Positions 36,830 through 46,207 of a stretch of 64,000 bases of DNA are shown here, in pieces. Below the pieces are notes generated by a model, which worked only from the letters and a program-made list of their open reading frames with translations, had not been told where the DNA came from and made no database searches. The position numbers and the translations under genes are program-made. Origin of the DNA: Candidatus Scalindua sp. (lineage in GTDB: Bacteria > Planctomycetota > Brocadiia > Brocadiales > Scalinduaceae). The stretch is from NCBI GenBank assembly GCA_031316155.1, contig JALDRB010000003.1, positions 124,001 through 188,000 on the forward strand, read 5' to 3'. Positions within the stretch are counted from its first letter, which is position 1. Each line of letters opens with the position of its first letter.

Positions 36830-37623
36830 TCTAGTACAAGAATGCCAAGTGCTCGTTCTCCTCCTTCTGGCTTGGGTATCAGCACTGACGTATATCTATA
36901 GCTTTATAGCTCTTGTTCTTTAATCGCTTTACTAAGCCAGATATGTTTGCAGTAAGGTCTACTCCATATTCCTCATAGCTAATGTGATCAATTCCTATTG
37001 CTGCATCTCGATTTAATTCTCTATAACTTTCCTTCAGACATTCTTCATCTAATAGGTGGGCTAATGATGTGAATTTCGTGGTTGGTTCTTGCCTCGCTAT
37101 CTCTGCTAATCGTTTCAGTTTCGTTGACAATTTATTCCCCGACTCTGTGTTCGGCAATTGTTTCTCCTCCACGAGACATCTATTTGTCAACCCCTTCCCT
37201 CCTTCGGAATTACCCGACATCAACGGTACTATGGGTTGATCCGACTACCTATGCCTCTTCCTCTTACCTCGTTGCCTCGGCTTCGGTACCTTTTCATAAG
37301 GAAAGCATAGGTTCTCCCAGGTTCCTGTAAAACCCTTGTACAGCATGCCATGGTCTATAACCCCGGTGGAGTTTCCACCATCAAGCCTGTTTCGATGGCT
37401 CGTTACTGTCTTCCGTCTTCCTAATAACGTCGACTTACTCCACAACATAAGCATTTTCTGAGCTGAATCCCTTCACCCTTTCGGATTACGGCCTACTGAC
37501 TCCCTGTCTACGCTTCACTCACGCTGTTACCAACATAAATGCAAGACTCGGTTCTGACGGTCGGCTAACTTTGTCAGATTGGTTTTGTATCCAACTGGAC
37601 TTCACAAGCTTGGCCTGGCGCAC
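36830..37623 (-). mobile_element. 5' half of a second group II intron copy
   Basis: On the minus strand the copy starts GTGCGCCAGGCC at 37623 after the exon AAGCAATTTCCTA. It runs nearly identical to 28348-29145, through the first 114 codons of the RT. A one-base deletion shifts the frame at DIRQC. It ends exactly at ACTAGA, where IS1380-like copy 1 begins. The missing 3' half is found at 63564. Confidence 0.88.
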
Positions 37624-38278
37624 TAGGAAATTGCTTTTTAGGAACAGAGTGAGAATATAACAACGACAAGTAAAAATCAACTGCTTTTTAAAATGTGTTT
37701 TTATAAAATGCTACACTAAATTTAGCTCAATTGTCAAAAGATGGGAGAAAAATTGGTTGTGTTGTCTATATGTTTGTGAACATAGGTTTTATGATAGTAA
37801 ATTATCGATCTTCCACAGAGGAAGCGAGGAGTAAACTGAAAGTTGTCCATTAATTCACCATTTAACACCCGTCTTTGAACTTCCCAATAACCAGCGGAAC
37901 GTTGACATCAATAAAAATATTTTTCTTATCATATTCATTCTCTGAAACTTAAATCATAATCATTCAAATAAATTGTAAATTATCATACGGTTGGCACAAT
38001 AGTAGCTGCATTACTATGGTGAGTGTTAGGAAATCAAACGAAATTTAAACGAACTTGATAAGAGTTTTGCATGCTTTGGTTTGTAACATAAATGAAAAGG
38101 CTCTTTATTGAACGTGCTGAGTAAATTTTAACCTAAAACACATATCAGAGAATAAAGAGTAGGTAAAAAAACTTCACGGTTCACGTAAAGAACCTTTTCA
38201 TTTTTCCTTCAAGAAAGAAAACAAGGTGAGAGAAAATAACAGGTGACAAGTCACTCTCGTTATCAGTCTCCCGAAGGA
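37624..38278. other. Intergenic region
   Basis: About 650 bp of AT-rich sequence in which I see no gene, RNA or repeat of families A-C. It separates the split intron from the TPR gene, whose stop codon is at its right edge. Confidence 0.5.
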
Positions 38279-40564
38279 TCAATCCTTTGTTTTGAATCCC
38301 AGATCCGAAGCTTTCTTAAGATCCTGAGCAGCCTTATCATTGTCGCCCATGGTTTTGTAGGCGGCGGCACGGTTAAAATAGGCTTCACCTCTATCCGGGT
38401 ATTGTTCAATGATTTTGCTGTAATCGGAGAGAGCCTTGTTGTACTGCTTGGTTTTCATATAGGCGGACGCCCGGCTTTCATAAGCGCCGGTATCCTTCGG
38501 TGATAATTCAATCAGTTTGGTGAAATCGAGAATTGCGGGTTCGTATCTCCCGACTTTTATATAAATATTTCCCCTCCCGTAATAGTTTTCGGTATATTCC
38601 GGATCGTACTCTATGGCTTTGGAATAATCGTTAACGGCCTCTCCGTACTTCTTCTGGTTCCTGTAAAAACCTGCTCTCTTCGAGTACAACTTCCCGTCTT
38701 TCGGGTCAAGCTCTGAAAATGTATCGAAATCTGAAAGTGACTCACTCTGCTGCCCTTTCGCATGATAAGCTATTCCTCTCTGGAGGTAGGCTTCGGCATA
38801 TTTCGGGTTGAGCTCAATCGCTTTGGTAAATTCGGCAATGGCCTTGTCTTTCGGCCCAATACCGTAGCTGTGCTCCATTCCGGCATCAAAATGAAGCATT
38901 GCTTCGGAGACCTCCCAGGAAGGTATCTTGGCCTCGCTCCTTAACTTGATAAGTTCGCCGAGCGGCTCCTTTTCGACCTTAAAACCCAGATCTTTTGCTT
39001 TAATAAAATCGTTAAGCGCCTTCCCCTTTTGATTAAGCTTATAATGGACATTCCCACGGTTATTATAGGCTTCGGCAAACTTAGGGCTCAACTCTATCGC
39101 CTTGCTGTAATCGCTCAGAGCCCACTCATGTTTTCCTTTCCCCAATTCCGCCTTCCCGACTCTTGCCATCCCACGGAGATTGTAAGCATCCGCTTCGAAA
39201 ACACTTTTCCCCTCTTTGTATATTAACTTGGAAGCATCTTTGTCAGCCTCATCGTACTGACCGTTTTTCACATAAGCCTCTGCCCTCGACAAGAGGGCCT
39301 CTTCATCTTCCGGGACCATTCCCAGGACTATCGTATAATCGAAGATAGCCTTATCATAATCACCATTCTTCATATAGGTGTCGCCCCGGTCGAACCAGGC
39401 GAATTCGTCTTCCGGATATACCTCTAAAACTCTGGTGTAATCAGAGACAGCTAGGTCATACTGGCCGTTTGTACGATAGGCAGATGCCCGCTTATTATAA
39501 CAGTAAACATCATCAGGTTTGAGCTTTATGAGCGTGGTGTAATCTTCTATTGCCTTATCAAACTGCCCTTTCTCCTTATAAGCGGTCGCTCGATTGGTAT
39601 AGGCTTCGGCGTATTTCGGGTCCAGCTCAATCGCTTTGGTGTAATCGGATATCGCCTGGTCGTAGAGTCTCTTTGCAGAATACGCACTTCCGCGATTGTT
39701 GTAGGCTGCCGAGAGCTGCAAATTAAGCTCGATCGCTTTGGTAAATTCGGCGATTGCCTCATCGTACATCCCTTTTTTATAGTAGCCTAAGCCTAGAGCA
39801 AAATAGCTCTCCGTTGACGAAGCCCCGTAAATCTCGAACGTGCCGCTTGCCACCTTCTGCCCGACTACATATAAATCCACCCGGTAAGAACCTTCAGGCC
39901 AGTTGCCGGTATCTCTCCATCCGTAACTGTGACTGTAATACAACCGGGTCCAATCTGCTTCTATGGCGATACCGGTAGTCTGCTGATTTACTAGAAGAGC
40001 GCCGTCGGGACGGTACCAGAGCTGTTCGATGACAAGATTTCTACGGCTGCCCGGGGCGGAAAATTCAAGCTCAAGTTCCCAATAAACATATCTGGTCTTT
40101 GACTTGTCAAATCGATTTACATATATCCGCTTCTCTCGTGACGGCAGATTGTAACCGCTCTCAAAGAACCGCAGCGAGACAGCCTTCGGGTTAAAAGAAC
40201 CTCCTACTCTATCTGACGATCCTATCCTCTTTGCAGTCACCGGATATTGAAATTGATTCGTGCCGGACAAGCTCTGGCCATCCGCCGACAGAGTCAGCGT
40301 GTCAACAAAGGGAGGATTGCCAAAAATCCACCTGAGAGTAAATGCTCCCCGTGCAGTATCAGCACACTCCCACGTACCCAGGTTACCAAACTCCTGCGAT
40401 GTTACCGTTCCGTCGGGATTGAGGGTTACATTTCCCCCCGTAAACCACGCCCACCTGCCTGTAATTGCTTCACAAGGAACGGCATATGCAGTATTCTGTA
40501 AATGAAAGAGTGTAAATCCGAAAGTCAAAAGGAAAACAGCGTTAATACTCTTTACCCTGGTCAT
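38279..40564 (-). CDS. Exported TPR-array protein
   Basis: The 761-residue protein has a signal peptide (MTRVKSINAVFLLTFGFTLF). A small beta-rich domain at about 30-115 has ITGRWAWFTGGNVTLNPDGT and DTLTLSADGQSLSG. A second beta domain lies near 130-245. At least eleven TPR units of the 'DPKYAEAYTNRATAYKEKGQ' type cover 255-761. The first domain looks like an extracellular ligand- or substrate-sensing fold. The role is probably periplasmic or surface scaffolding. I start at ATG 40564, with GGGAGGGGG upstream, rather than at the in-frame ATG 15 bases earlier. Confidence 0.8.
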   Translation of the reverse strand: MTRVKSINAVFLLTFGFTLFHLQNTAYAVPCEAITGRWAWFTGGNVTLNPDGTVTSQEFGNLGTWECADTARGAFTLRWIFGNPPFVDTLTLSADGQSLSGTNQFQYPVTAKRIGSSDRVGGSFNPKAVSLRFFESGYNLPSREKRIYVNRFDKSKTRYVYWELELEFSAPGSRRNLVIEQLWYRPDGALLVNQQTTGIAIEADWTRLYYSHSYGWRDTGNWPEGSYRVDLYVVGQKVASGTFEIYGASSTESYFALGLGYYKKGMYDEAIAEFTKAIELNLQLSAAYNNRGSAYSAKRLYDQAISDYTKAIELDPKYAEAYTNRATAYKEKGQFDKAIEDYTTLIKLKPDDVYCYNKRASAYRTNGQYDLAVSDYTRVLEVYPEDEFAWFDRGDTYMKNGDYDKAIFDYTIVLGMVPEDEEALLSRAEAYVKNGQYDEADKDASKLIYKEGKSVFEADAYNLRGMARVGKAELGKGKHEWALSDYSKAIELSPKFAEAYNNRGNVHYKLNQKGKALNDFIKAKDLGFKVEKEPLGELIKLRSEAKIPSWEVSEAMLHFDAGMEHSYGIGPKDKAIAEFTKAIELNPKYAEAYLQRGIAYHAKGQQSESLSDFDTFSELDPKDGKLYSKRAGFYRNQKKYGEAVNDYSKAIEYDPEYTENYYGRGNIYIKVGRYEPAILDFTKLIELSPKDTGAYESRASAYMKTKQYNKALSDYSKIIEQYPDRGEAYFNRAAAYKTMGDNDKAAQDLKKASDLGFKTKD

Positions 40565-41025
40565 AATACCCCCTCCCACTTATTTATGTTAGAGAAAATT
40601 ATTGAAAAGCCGTAACCGTTCGGGAAAGACACCCTCATTCCCGCTCCGAATATCGCGTAAATTGTATATACGATCACTTTTTTTTACAAGATTTTAATAT
40701 TTTCATTTTGATACTTGTATCATCTATGCTATAGTACAAAAGTAGTAATCTCGTAGTCTGATGCTTAACCAGACCGTGAGAACAAGAGAATGTAACGTAA
40801 CTTCTCCAAAGATCGGGACTTTAACAGGCTTCCAAATAAGGTTTTCACTTCAGAGGGCAGCATTTCTCTTATTGTTTATTCACATCACCGGCCACCATAT
40901 GGTAATCATGGATGGTGACTCCATCGGGAGTGTTAACAGCCTGGAGAGCTTTGTGGTTACCGATGACCCGGTTATAAAAACTACGCTTACATAGCAGACT
41001 TGATTGTATTAATACGATTTAACTT
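40565..41025. other. Divergent intergenic region between the TPR gene and rhlE
   Basis: About 460 bp. A 77-codon frame (40761-40994) has no ribosome site or family. Promoters for both flanking genes must lie here; TTGATACTTG..TATGCTATAGT at 40710-40735 is a plausible forward candidate. Confidence 0.4.
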
Positions 41026-42354
41026 ATGAAAACCTTTGCCAATCTTGGCTTATCTGAGAATATACTGCGCTCCCTTAAAGACAAAGGCTATCAGACACCT
41101 TCTCCCATTCAGGATCGCGCCATCCCTGCCGTATTGACCGGTAAAGATATGATGGCCGCGGCACAGACAGGTACGGGTAAAACAGCAGGTTTCACACTGC
41201 CGATGTTACATATCCTTAATCAGGCTGAGTCGTCAGGCGGACGTCCGATACGGGCGCTTGTTTTGACCCCGACCCGTGAGCTGGCAGCCCAGGTCCAGGA
41301 GAGCATCAAGACTTACGGTAAATACCTGACCCTCAAAAGCATGGTTGTTTTTGGCGGCGTGAATATTAAACCGCAGATTGATCAATTGAAAAAAGGTGTT
41401 GATATTCTGGTTGCCACACCCGGCAGATTACTGGATCTGTGCAACCAGCGGGCATGCAGATTGAACCAGGTCAACATGCTGATCCTTGATGAAGCAGATC
41501 GCATGCTGGACATGGGTTTCATTCATGACATCCGCAAAATTATCAAACTGTTGCCATTGAAGCGGCAGAATCTGATGCTTTCAGCGACCTTTTCTAAAGA
41601 AATTCGTGCCTTGACACACGAATTTCTTGTCAAGCCCATCACGATTGAAGTCACCCCTGAAAAGATGGCGGCACAGACGGTCTCCCAGAGAGCTTATCGA
41701 TGTGATGCCAAAGCAAAGACCAGCCTGATAATCCATCTGATCAAGGAAGGCAACTGGGAACATGTGCTGATTTTCACACGTACCAAACATGGCGCAAATC
41801 GCCTGAGCAGTAAACTTGCAAAGGCGGGCATTCAGACCAGCGCCATTCATGGCGATAAGATGCAGGCCTCGCGCACCAAGGCCCTTGATGGTTTTAAAAA
41901 ACGTAAAATTCGTGTTCTTGTGGCCACCGATATTGCCGCGCGCGGCCTGGATATTGCTCTGTTACCGCATGTTGTCAATTATGAATTGCCCAATGTGCCG
42001 GAGGATTATGTCCACCGCATTGGTCGGACAGGTCGAGCCGGCATGGAAGGCGAAGCAATTTCCCTTGTCTGCAATGACGAGCGTCCTTTTCTAAACAGTA
42101 TAAAAAAACTGATTGGTCAGCCGATTAAGCTATCGGATGTGCCCGGGTTTGAGCCAACCATCTGGTCTGAAAAAGCCCCAACTGCCAGCGAAGTGCAAAA
42201 AGGAGCTGCGGCACGGAGAGAAACTGCACGCCAGGAGCACGGCTCCCGCAGGCAATCTGCTACTAAAACGTCAATAAGAGAGAGAAACACTATGGGTGAC
42301 AAACCCCGCAGACAACGTAATCAAAAACGGAAATTTTCCGGCGGGAAACGCTGA
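41026..42354 (+). CDS. rhlE: DEAD-box ATP-dependent RNA helicase
   Basis: The 442-residue protein has all DEAD-box motifs: the Q motif [22 protein letters not shown] (motif I), [24 protein letters not shown] (motif II) and SATFS (motif III). Motifs V and VI appear as [11 protein letters not shown] and [10 protein letters not shown]. The basic, disordered C-terminus (from 375) fits RhlE. It unwinds RNA duplexes in ribosome assembly and mRNA decay. Its base composition is GC-richer than its neighbours and its N-terminus is strikingly similar to gammaproteobacterial RhlE, so transfer is likely. Confidence 0.94.
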   Translation: MKTFANLGLSENILRSLKDKGYQTPSPIQDRAIPAVLTGKDMMAAAQTGTGKTAGFTLPMLHILNQAESSGGRPIRALVLTPTRELAAQVQESIKTYGKYLTLKSMVVFGGVNIKPQIDQLKKGVDILVATPGRLLDLCNQRACRLNQVNMLILDEADRMLDMGFIHDIRKIIKLLPLKRQNLMLSATFSKEIRALTHEFLVKPITIEVTPEKMAAQTVSQRAYRCDAKAKTSLIIHLIKEGNWEHVLIFTRTKHGANRLSSKLAKAGIQTSAIHGDKMQASRTKALDGFKKRKIRVLVATDIAARGLDIALLPHVVNYELPNVPEDYVHRIGRTGRAGMEGEAISLVCNDERPFLNSIKKLIGQPIKLSDVPGFEPTIWSEKAPTASEVQKGAAARRETARQEHGSRRQSATKTSIRERNTMGDKPRRQRNQKRKFSGGKR

Positions 42355-42455
42355 ACCGAACCAATTACTCTGCCTCCTGAATCACCAGACTTCGTTATGT
42401 TTTACTGACTCGCCCTGAGGTTAAGTCTTATTTGACCTTCCTGTCTGTCTTTTTA

Positions 42456-42890
42456 TCAGTCAAGAATAAGAGGATTTCGTTTTGAACGCCGACGTAACCA
42501 GTTAATGGTTCGGAGTACCCTGGGACGGGTAACAAGCCATCTTTCAAGCCTGTATTTGCCCGGAAAGTTTAACAGCATTAATCCGATCACTATCGTCAAT
42601 ATGCCCTGGCCGGGTAATACCAGCATGACAATACCAACCATTATGAAGAGGTATCCGAAAATATTACGCCCTATGACCAATACCCCGCGTAACAGAGGAT
42701 GGCGCTCAGAATAGTTTGATCTTTGACGATCACGATGAGAGAAATAGTCTTGAGGAATTCTGACTACCAATAGCGGAACTACGATCAGAGTGGCAACAAA
42801 CGTAATGATTGAGGATACAGCCAACCACCAGATGACAATCTCATGAGTGTGTATGAATTCGATCATGGTACAAGAAAACAGGTAATCCAT
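42456..42890 (-). CDS. PGPGW-type small membrane protein
   Basis: The 144-residue protein has a first membrane helix at about 18-42 and a hairpin of two helices at about 75-110 containing IVMLVLPGQGILTIVIGLML. An arginine-rich tail with LERWLVTRPRVLRTINWLRR follows. The PGQG..RxxxW pattern is that of the 'putative transmembrane protein (PGPGW)' family, whose function is unknown. Two starts are possible, ATG 42890 and ATG 42866, and neither has a clear ribosome site. Confidence 0.7.
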   Translation of the reverse strand: MDYLFSCTMIEFIHTHEIVIWWLAVSSIITFVATLIVVPLLVVRIPQDYFSHRDRQRSNYSERHPLLRGVLVIGRNIFGYLFIMVGIVMLVLPGQGILTIVIGLMLLNFPGKYRLERWLVTRPRVLRTINWLRRRSKRNPLILD

Positions 42891-42965
42891 TGATTTATTT
42901 GCATTATCTTTATGAAATGATACTATCTACGAAAAATCTCTCCTTAGAATAGATAAAAGTATCCA

Positions 42966-43442
42966 TTGAACAGTACATTTGATTATAAAATTGGAATTAT
43001 CTCAGACACACATGCTCTAGTTCGTCAACGCATTGTTCATCTTCTGAAAGAGGTTGATCTGATTGTACATGCAGGAGATGTAGGAAGCCCTGAGGTACTT
43101 GTGACATTACAAACGATCTCCAGAGTTTATGCTGTTCGTGGAAATGTTGACAGTGATGCTTGGGCTGACAATCTTCCTGAAACCGAAGTAGTAAGAGTCG
43201 GCGAGGCTCTCTTATATGTTCTTCACGATATGAATAAACTCGATCTGGATCCGGCTGCAGCCGGATTTCACGCCGTCATTTGCGGCCATTCTCACATACC
43301 TAAAATCGAAAAACGAAACGGGATTCTCTTAGTAAATCCCGGAAGCGCAGGTCCTCGACGGTTTGATTACCCCGTTTCTCTTGCATTTTTGTATGTCAAG
43401 GGAGTCTCAATTGATGCTGAAATAGTCGAGTTAAAGAGATAA
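42966..43442 (+). CDS. Metallophosphoesterase (YfcE/MJ0936-type phosphodiesterase)
   Basis: The 158-residue protein contains the calcineurin-like motifs IGIISDTHA (D, H), IVHAGDVGS (GD), VRGNVDSDA (GN), VICGHSHIP (GHSH) and NPGSAGPRR. These bind two divalent metals. The family hydrolyses phosphodiesters, including cyclic nucleotides in vitro. The open frame begins with TTG at 42966; there is no in-frame ATG before the first motif, so TTG is the probable start. Length is typical for the family. Confidence 0.88.
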   Translation: MNSTFDYKIGIISDTHALVRQRIVHLLKEVDLIVHAGDVGSPEVLVTLQTISRVYAVRGNVDSDAWADNLPETEVVRVGEALLYVLHDMNKLDLDPAAAGFHAVICGHSHIPKIEKRNGILLVNPGSAGPRRFDYPVSLAFLYVKGVSIDAEIVELKR

Positions 43443-43475
43443 GCAAGAGTCTATGCTCCTGCATCCATGTACGGA

Positions 43476-43790
43476 TTACCTGTCGTTTAAAAAAATCTGG
43501 TTGAGATTACTTTTTTCTTCCTCTTTAACGGCATCTATCACATACTCAATTCCATAAACACCCTTTAACTCTTCAATAATTTCCTCCGTGATTTTTTCCT
43601 CTTCATAATGGCCACGCATACCAAATGCGAGAGCATGTGCAATACAGCTGGCACATTCACAAGAGTCTATTGTGTAAAATGGAAATTGATTAAAAGGACC
43701 GGTTCCATGCGTCTGCCGAGAATGATGGTTATTGAAGTACCCATCGTCCTGAATATGATTCAGTTTGTTTACAATGTCCTTGTATTTCAT
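43476..43790 (-). CDS. Hypothetical 104-residue protein with CxCxxC motif
   Basis: I do not recognise this small soluble protein. It has IDSCECASCIAHALAFGMRGHYEEEK in the middle, so three closely spaced cysteines that may bind metal, and a helical acidic C-terminus. It lies 31 bp downstream of the frameshifted dehydrogenase on the same strand and ends 34 bp from the converging phosphoesterase gene. Confidence 0.55.
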   Translation of the reverse strand: MKYKDIVNKLNHIQDDGYFNNHHSRQTHGTGPFNQFPFYTIDSCECASCIAHALAFGMRGHYEEEKITEEIIEELKGVYGIEYVIDAVKEEEKSNLNQIFLNDR

Positions 43791-43821
43791 GATTCTTTCC
43801 TTTCAAAATGTAAAAAATCTC

Positions 43822-44818
43822 TCAAAACACTGATTCCAGCTCTTTGACGATGTATTTCGGTTTTTCATTATTCATAATCCTGATGGTATTTTCTGCAATC
43901 AAGGTATACCTCCTGATTAAGGCTTCTCTAGTATCACCGGCTATGTGAGGTGTAAGAATGACGTTTGGCAGTTTTCTTAATTCGCTGTCTTGAGGCAGGG
44001 GCTCGGTTTCATAGACATCTAATGCCGCCTTCCTGATAACGTTTTTTTTGAGAGATTGTATTAACTCTTTCTCATTGATTATGGCACCCCTCGATGTATT
44101 GATTATCCATCCGAGACCTTTTGCTCCAAACCTTTCTAATTCCTCTTTGCCGATCAAACCATTCGTTCTCTGGAAGCCGTCTTTTATCAGGGGAAGAAGT
44201 ATGGATACGATATCAGATCTTTCGAGTAATGAATCAAGATCCACAATATCTACAAAATCTATCCCTTCGTTGCCTTTCTCCTTATCCCTTCGATATGCCA
44301 GAATTTTCATCCCGATCCCATGCGCCATTCTCGCCTTTAACTTGCCAATGTTGCCAAATCCTATTAAACCGAGAACCTTCCCGGCCAGCTCACAACCAAC
44401 CCCCCTGTTCCATCTCCCTTCCTTCATTTCTAATCCGTATTCTCTGTCATTTTTGGCTAATGCTAATGTCAGATAAATTGCATGTTCTGCAACAGACTGT
44501 GCGGTAACACCCGGCATATTACACACGGGAATGTTTCTCCCTTTCGCAACTTCAATATCTATCGTATCATATCCTGTCCCGTACTGAAATAATTTTACCT
44601 TTTTTGCACTCCGAATCATCACTTCCCGTTATCACAGCCTTATCCGGATATACAACATCGGCATCAACTATCTCTCTCGCTATAGTGCCGGCATCGCTGC
44701 TATCCTGAACGAGAACGATATCAGATTCAAGACCTTCCTTTGCAATACGGTTCTTAATAATCTCAAGCATGAGACCGTCATCACCGGAACACAAGAGCAT
44801 CTTTACAGCTTTTGTCAT
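43822..44818 (-). pseudogene. D-2-hydroxyacid dehydrogenase with one frameshift
   Basis: The N-terminal frame (44818 to about 44620) reads MTKAVKMLLCSGDDGLMLEI to DKAVITG. The C-terminal frame resumes with MIRSAKKVKLFQYGTGYDTID. It has the NAD motif LIGFGNIGK, the catalytic Arg block NTSRGAIINEKEL, the Glu in DVYETEPLP and the His in VILTPHIAGDT. All catalytic residues of the SerA-like family are kept. One indel at about 44620 (GGAAGTGATGATT) separates the parts. The enzyme would reduce or oxidise a 2-ketoacid with NAD(H). It is an otherwise healthy gene. Confidence 0.85.
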
Positions 44819-44834
44819 CTATTATCCCTCACAT

Positions 44835-44915
44835 CGAGTAGTGCATCCTGCCCGCCAAGCCCCACACCCGTATCGAACGGCACGTTCGGGCGGGCTAACT
44901 TTTTCAAAAAGCTGA
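44835..44915 (-). repeat. Interspersed repeat family C fragment with nested palindrome
   Basis: The piece starts with GTGCATCCTGCCCGCC, the inverted 3' end of family C. It contains a GC-rich palindrome (GCCCGCC..GGGCGGGC) and ends with an AACTTTTTCAAAAAG stretch. It lies between the dehydrogenase and VanZ-like genes. Confidence 0.5.
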
Positions 44916-44987
44916 TATTTGTCGGCTTGCAGAATAAAAATATGTCTCTCGGATAGTTTTACAAACTAACAGGATTTAATCCATATT

Positions 44988-46157
44988 TCAAGGCACACCC
45001 CCCCTTATCAATCTTTGGATAGCATTTCGTTGAAGCCGATACAGCATGCCACCATACAAACCAACCCCAATTGAAATAACCAGATGGATAAGGCTTGCTG
45101 TATGTTTCGGATGGAAGCCGCGAGCCAGCTCAAGGATAGAGCTTATTACTGAACAGAATAGCAGCACCCAAATCATTGAAATACGGAAGGTCTCTTTTTT
45201 TCGTCCACGTGCTTCAGCTATCATATACCCGAGAAGTGTAAAAACCAGTAAATATTCCACGACTCGCAAAATTTCATCACCACTAGCATAATGGACTACA
45301 ACAAACCCAACACTTCCCTTCCAAAGAACATCAGGTCTCATCCAAGGCCAGAATGCCAACAAAAATACATATATGACATATATGGGCCAGATCCACTTGA
45401 GCGTTGCAAATTCAAAACGACGCTCTTTTTCATCAAAATTTCTCAAAACGGCAACCAGTACTCGCACAAAAAGAGTAATGACTATTCCACATGAGAAAAA
45501 AAAGATCGGATTTTTGATAAGTCCCGGCAATGATGCGCCGAGAAACCACATTCCGGTTACTAATGCCACCAGGTTAGCAGAAACAACTCTCCTCTGTTTC
45601 AATTTGTATGCCCAAACCGAGGCAATGATACACGCTCCAAATAAACCAATAAATGGAGCCAGAAATAAATGAGTAGTGTCTTTCCCGGTTGAAAGGCCAT
45701 TGATCCATAGTAACGGACCCAGCAGATAAAAAAGACTCATTAACGGCAATTCGAGGGCAAAACGGCTTACCATTTGCCGGTTGAGCTGATTTTTAACTTT
45801 ATCGAAAAATAAAGCGCCCACCCATGCACCAAAGCTGTTAGCCATGACATCCCAGGGGCTGCTAAAACGATCAATCTCAAAAACCTGGACTATTTCTAAA
45901 CATCCGCTACCTAAAAAACCGTATATCAGAACCCGGATTCTTTCCTGACCGGCTTCCTTTTGCTGGGTTAACCGGAAAAGAAAACCAAGAGGAAAAAAAA
46001 GAATAACATTCAGGATAACGTCTAACCACTCCCACTTCAGAAATATCCCAACCGTCCCTGACCAGTGAAATCGAAAAGGAAGCAACGTAATAAGGCACAC
46101 GACAAATGAGAAATATGCCAGAAGAGCGTACCCAAGCGAAGATGGTTTTTTTGTCAT
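44988..46157 (-). CDS. Membrane protein with two VanZ-like domains
   Basis: The 389-residue protein has about ten membrane helices. The first half shows the VanZ pattern DVILNVILFFPLGFLFRLTQ, then GCLEIVQVFEIDRFSSPWDV and NSFGAWVGALFF. A second, more diverged VanZ-like unit follows near 280-375 (YLLVFTLLGYMIAEARGRK, SSILELARGFHPKHTASLIH). VanZ is linked to teicoplanin resistance, but most relatives have unknown envelope roles. It lies 50 bp downstream of the multihaem cytochrome gene on the same strand. Confidence 0.82.
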   Translation of the reverse strand: MTKKPSSLGYALLAYFSFVVCLITLLPFRFHWSGTVGIFLKWEWLDVILNVILFFPLGFLFRLTQQKEAGQERIRVLIYGFLGSGCLEIVQVFEIDRFSSPWDVMANSFGAWVGALFFDKVKNQLNRQMVSRFALELPLMSLFYLLGPLLWINGLSTGKDTTHLFLAPFIGLFGACIIASVWAYKLKQRRVVSANLVALVTGMWFLGASLPGLIKNPIFFFSCGIVITLFVRVLVAVLRNFDEKERRFEFATLKWIWPIYVIYVFLLAFWPWMRPDVLWKGSVGFVVVHYASGDEILRVVEYLLVFTLLGYMIAEARGRKKETFRISMIWVLLFCSVISSILELARGFHPKHTASLIHLVISIGVGLYGGMLYRLQRNAIQRLIRGGVP

Positions 46158-46207
46158 ACCGTGAACGCATTAATTGATATAACCTGTAAAGGATTTTTCA
46201 ACACTAT

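Noticed and set aside
34954..36835. TCTAGT on both sides of IS1380-like copy 1 taken as its own target duplication
   Set aside because: The right-hand copy belongs to the disrupted intron sequence, whose partner ACTAGA is at 63564; the match arises because the target core CTAG is palindromic.
40761..40994. 77-codon plus-strand frame before rhlE
   Set aside because: No ribosome site, no family and composition unlike neighbouring genes.
44048..44507. Two long plus-strand frames over the dehydrogenase
   Set aside because: They are antisense to a frame containing all catalytic motifs of the 2-hydroxyacid dehydrogenase family.
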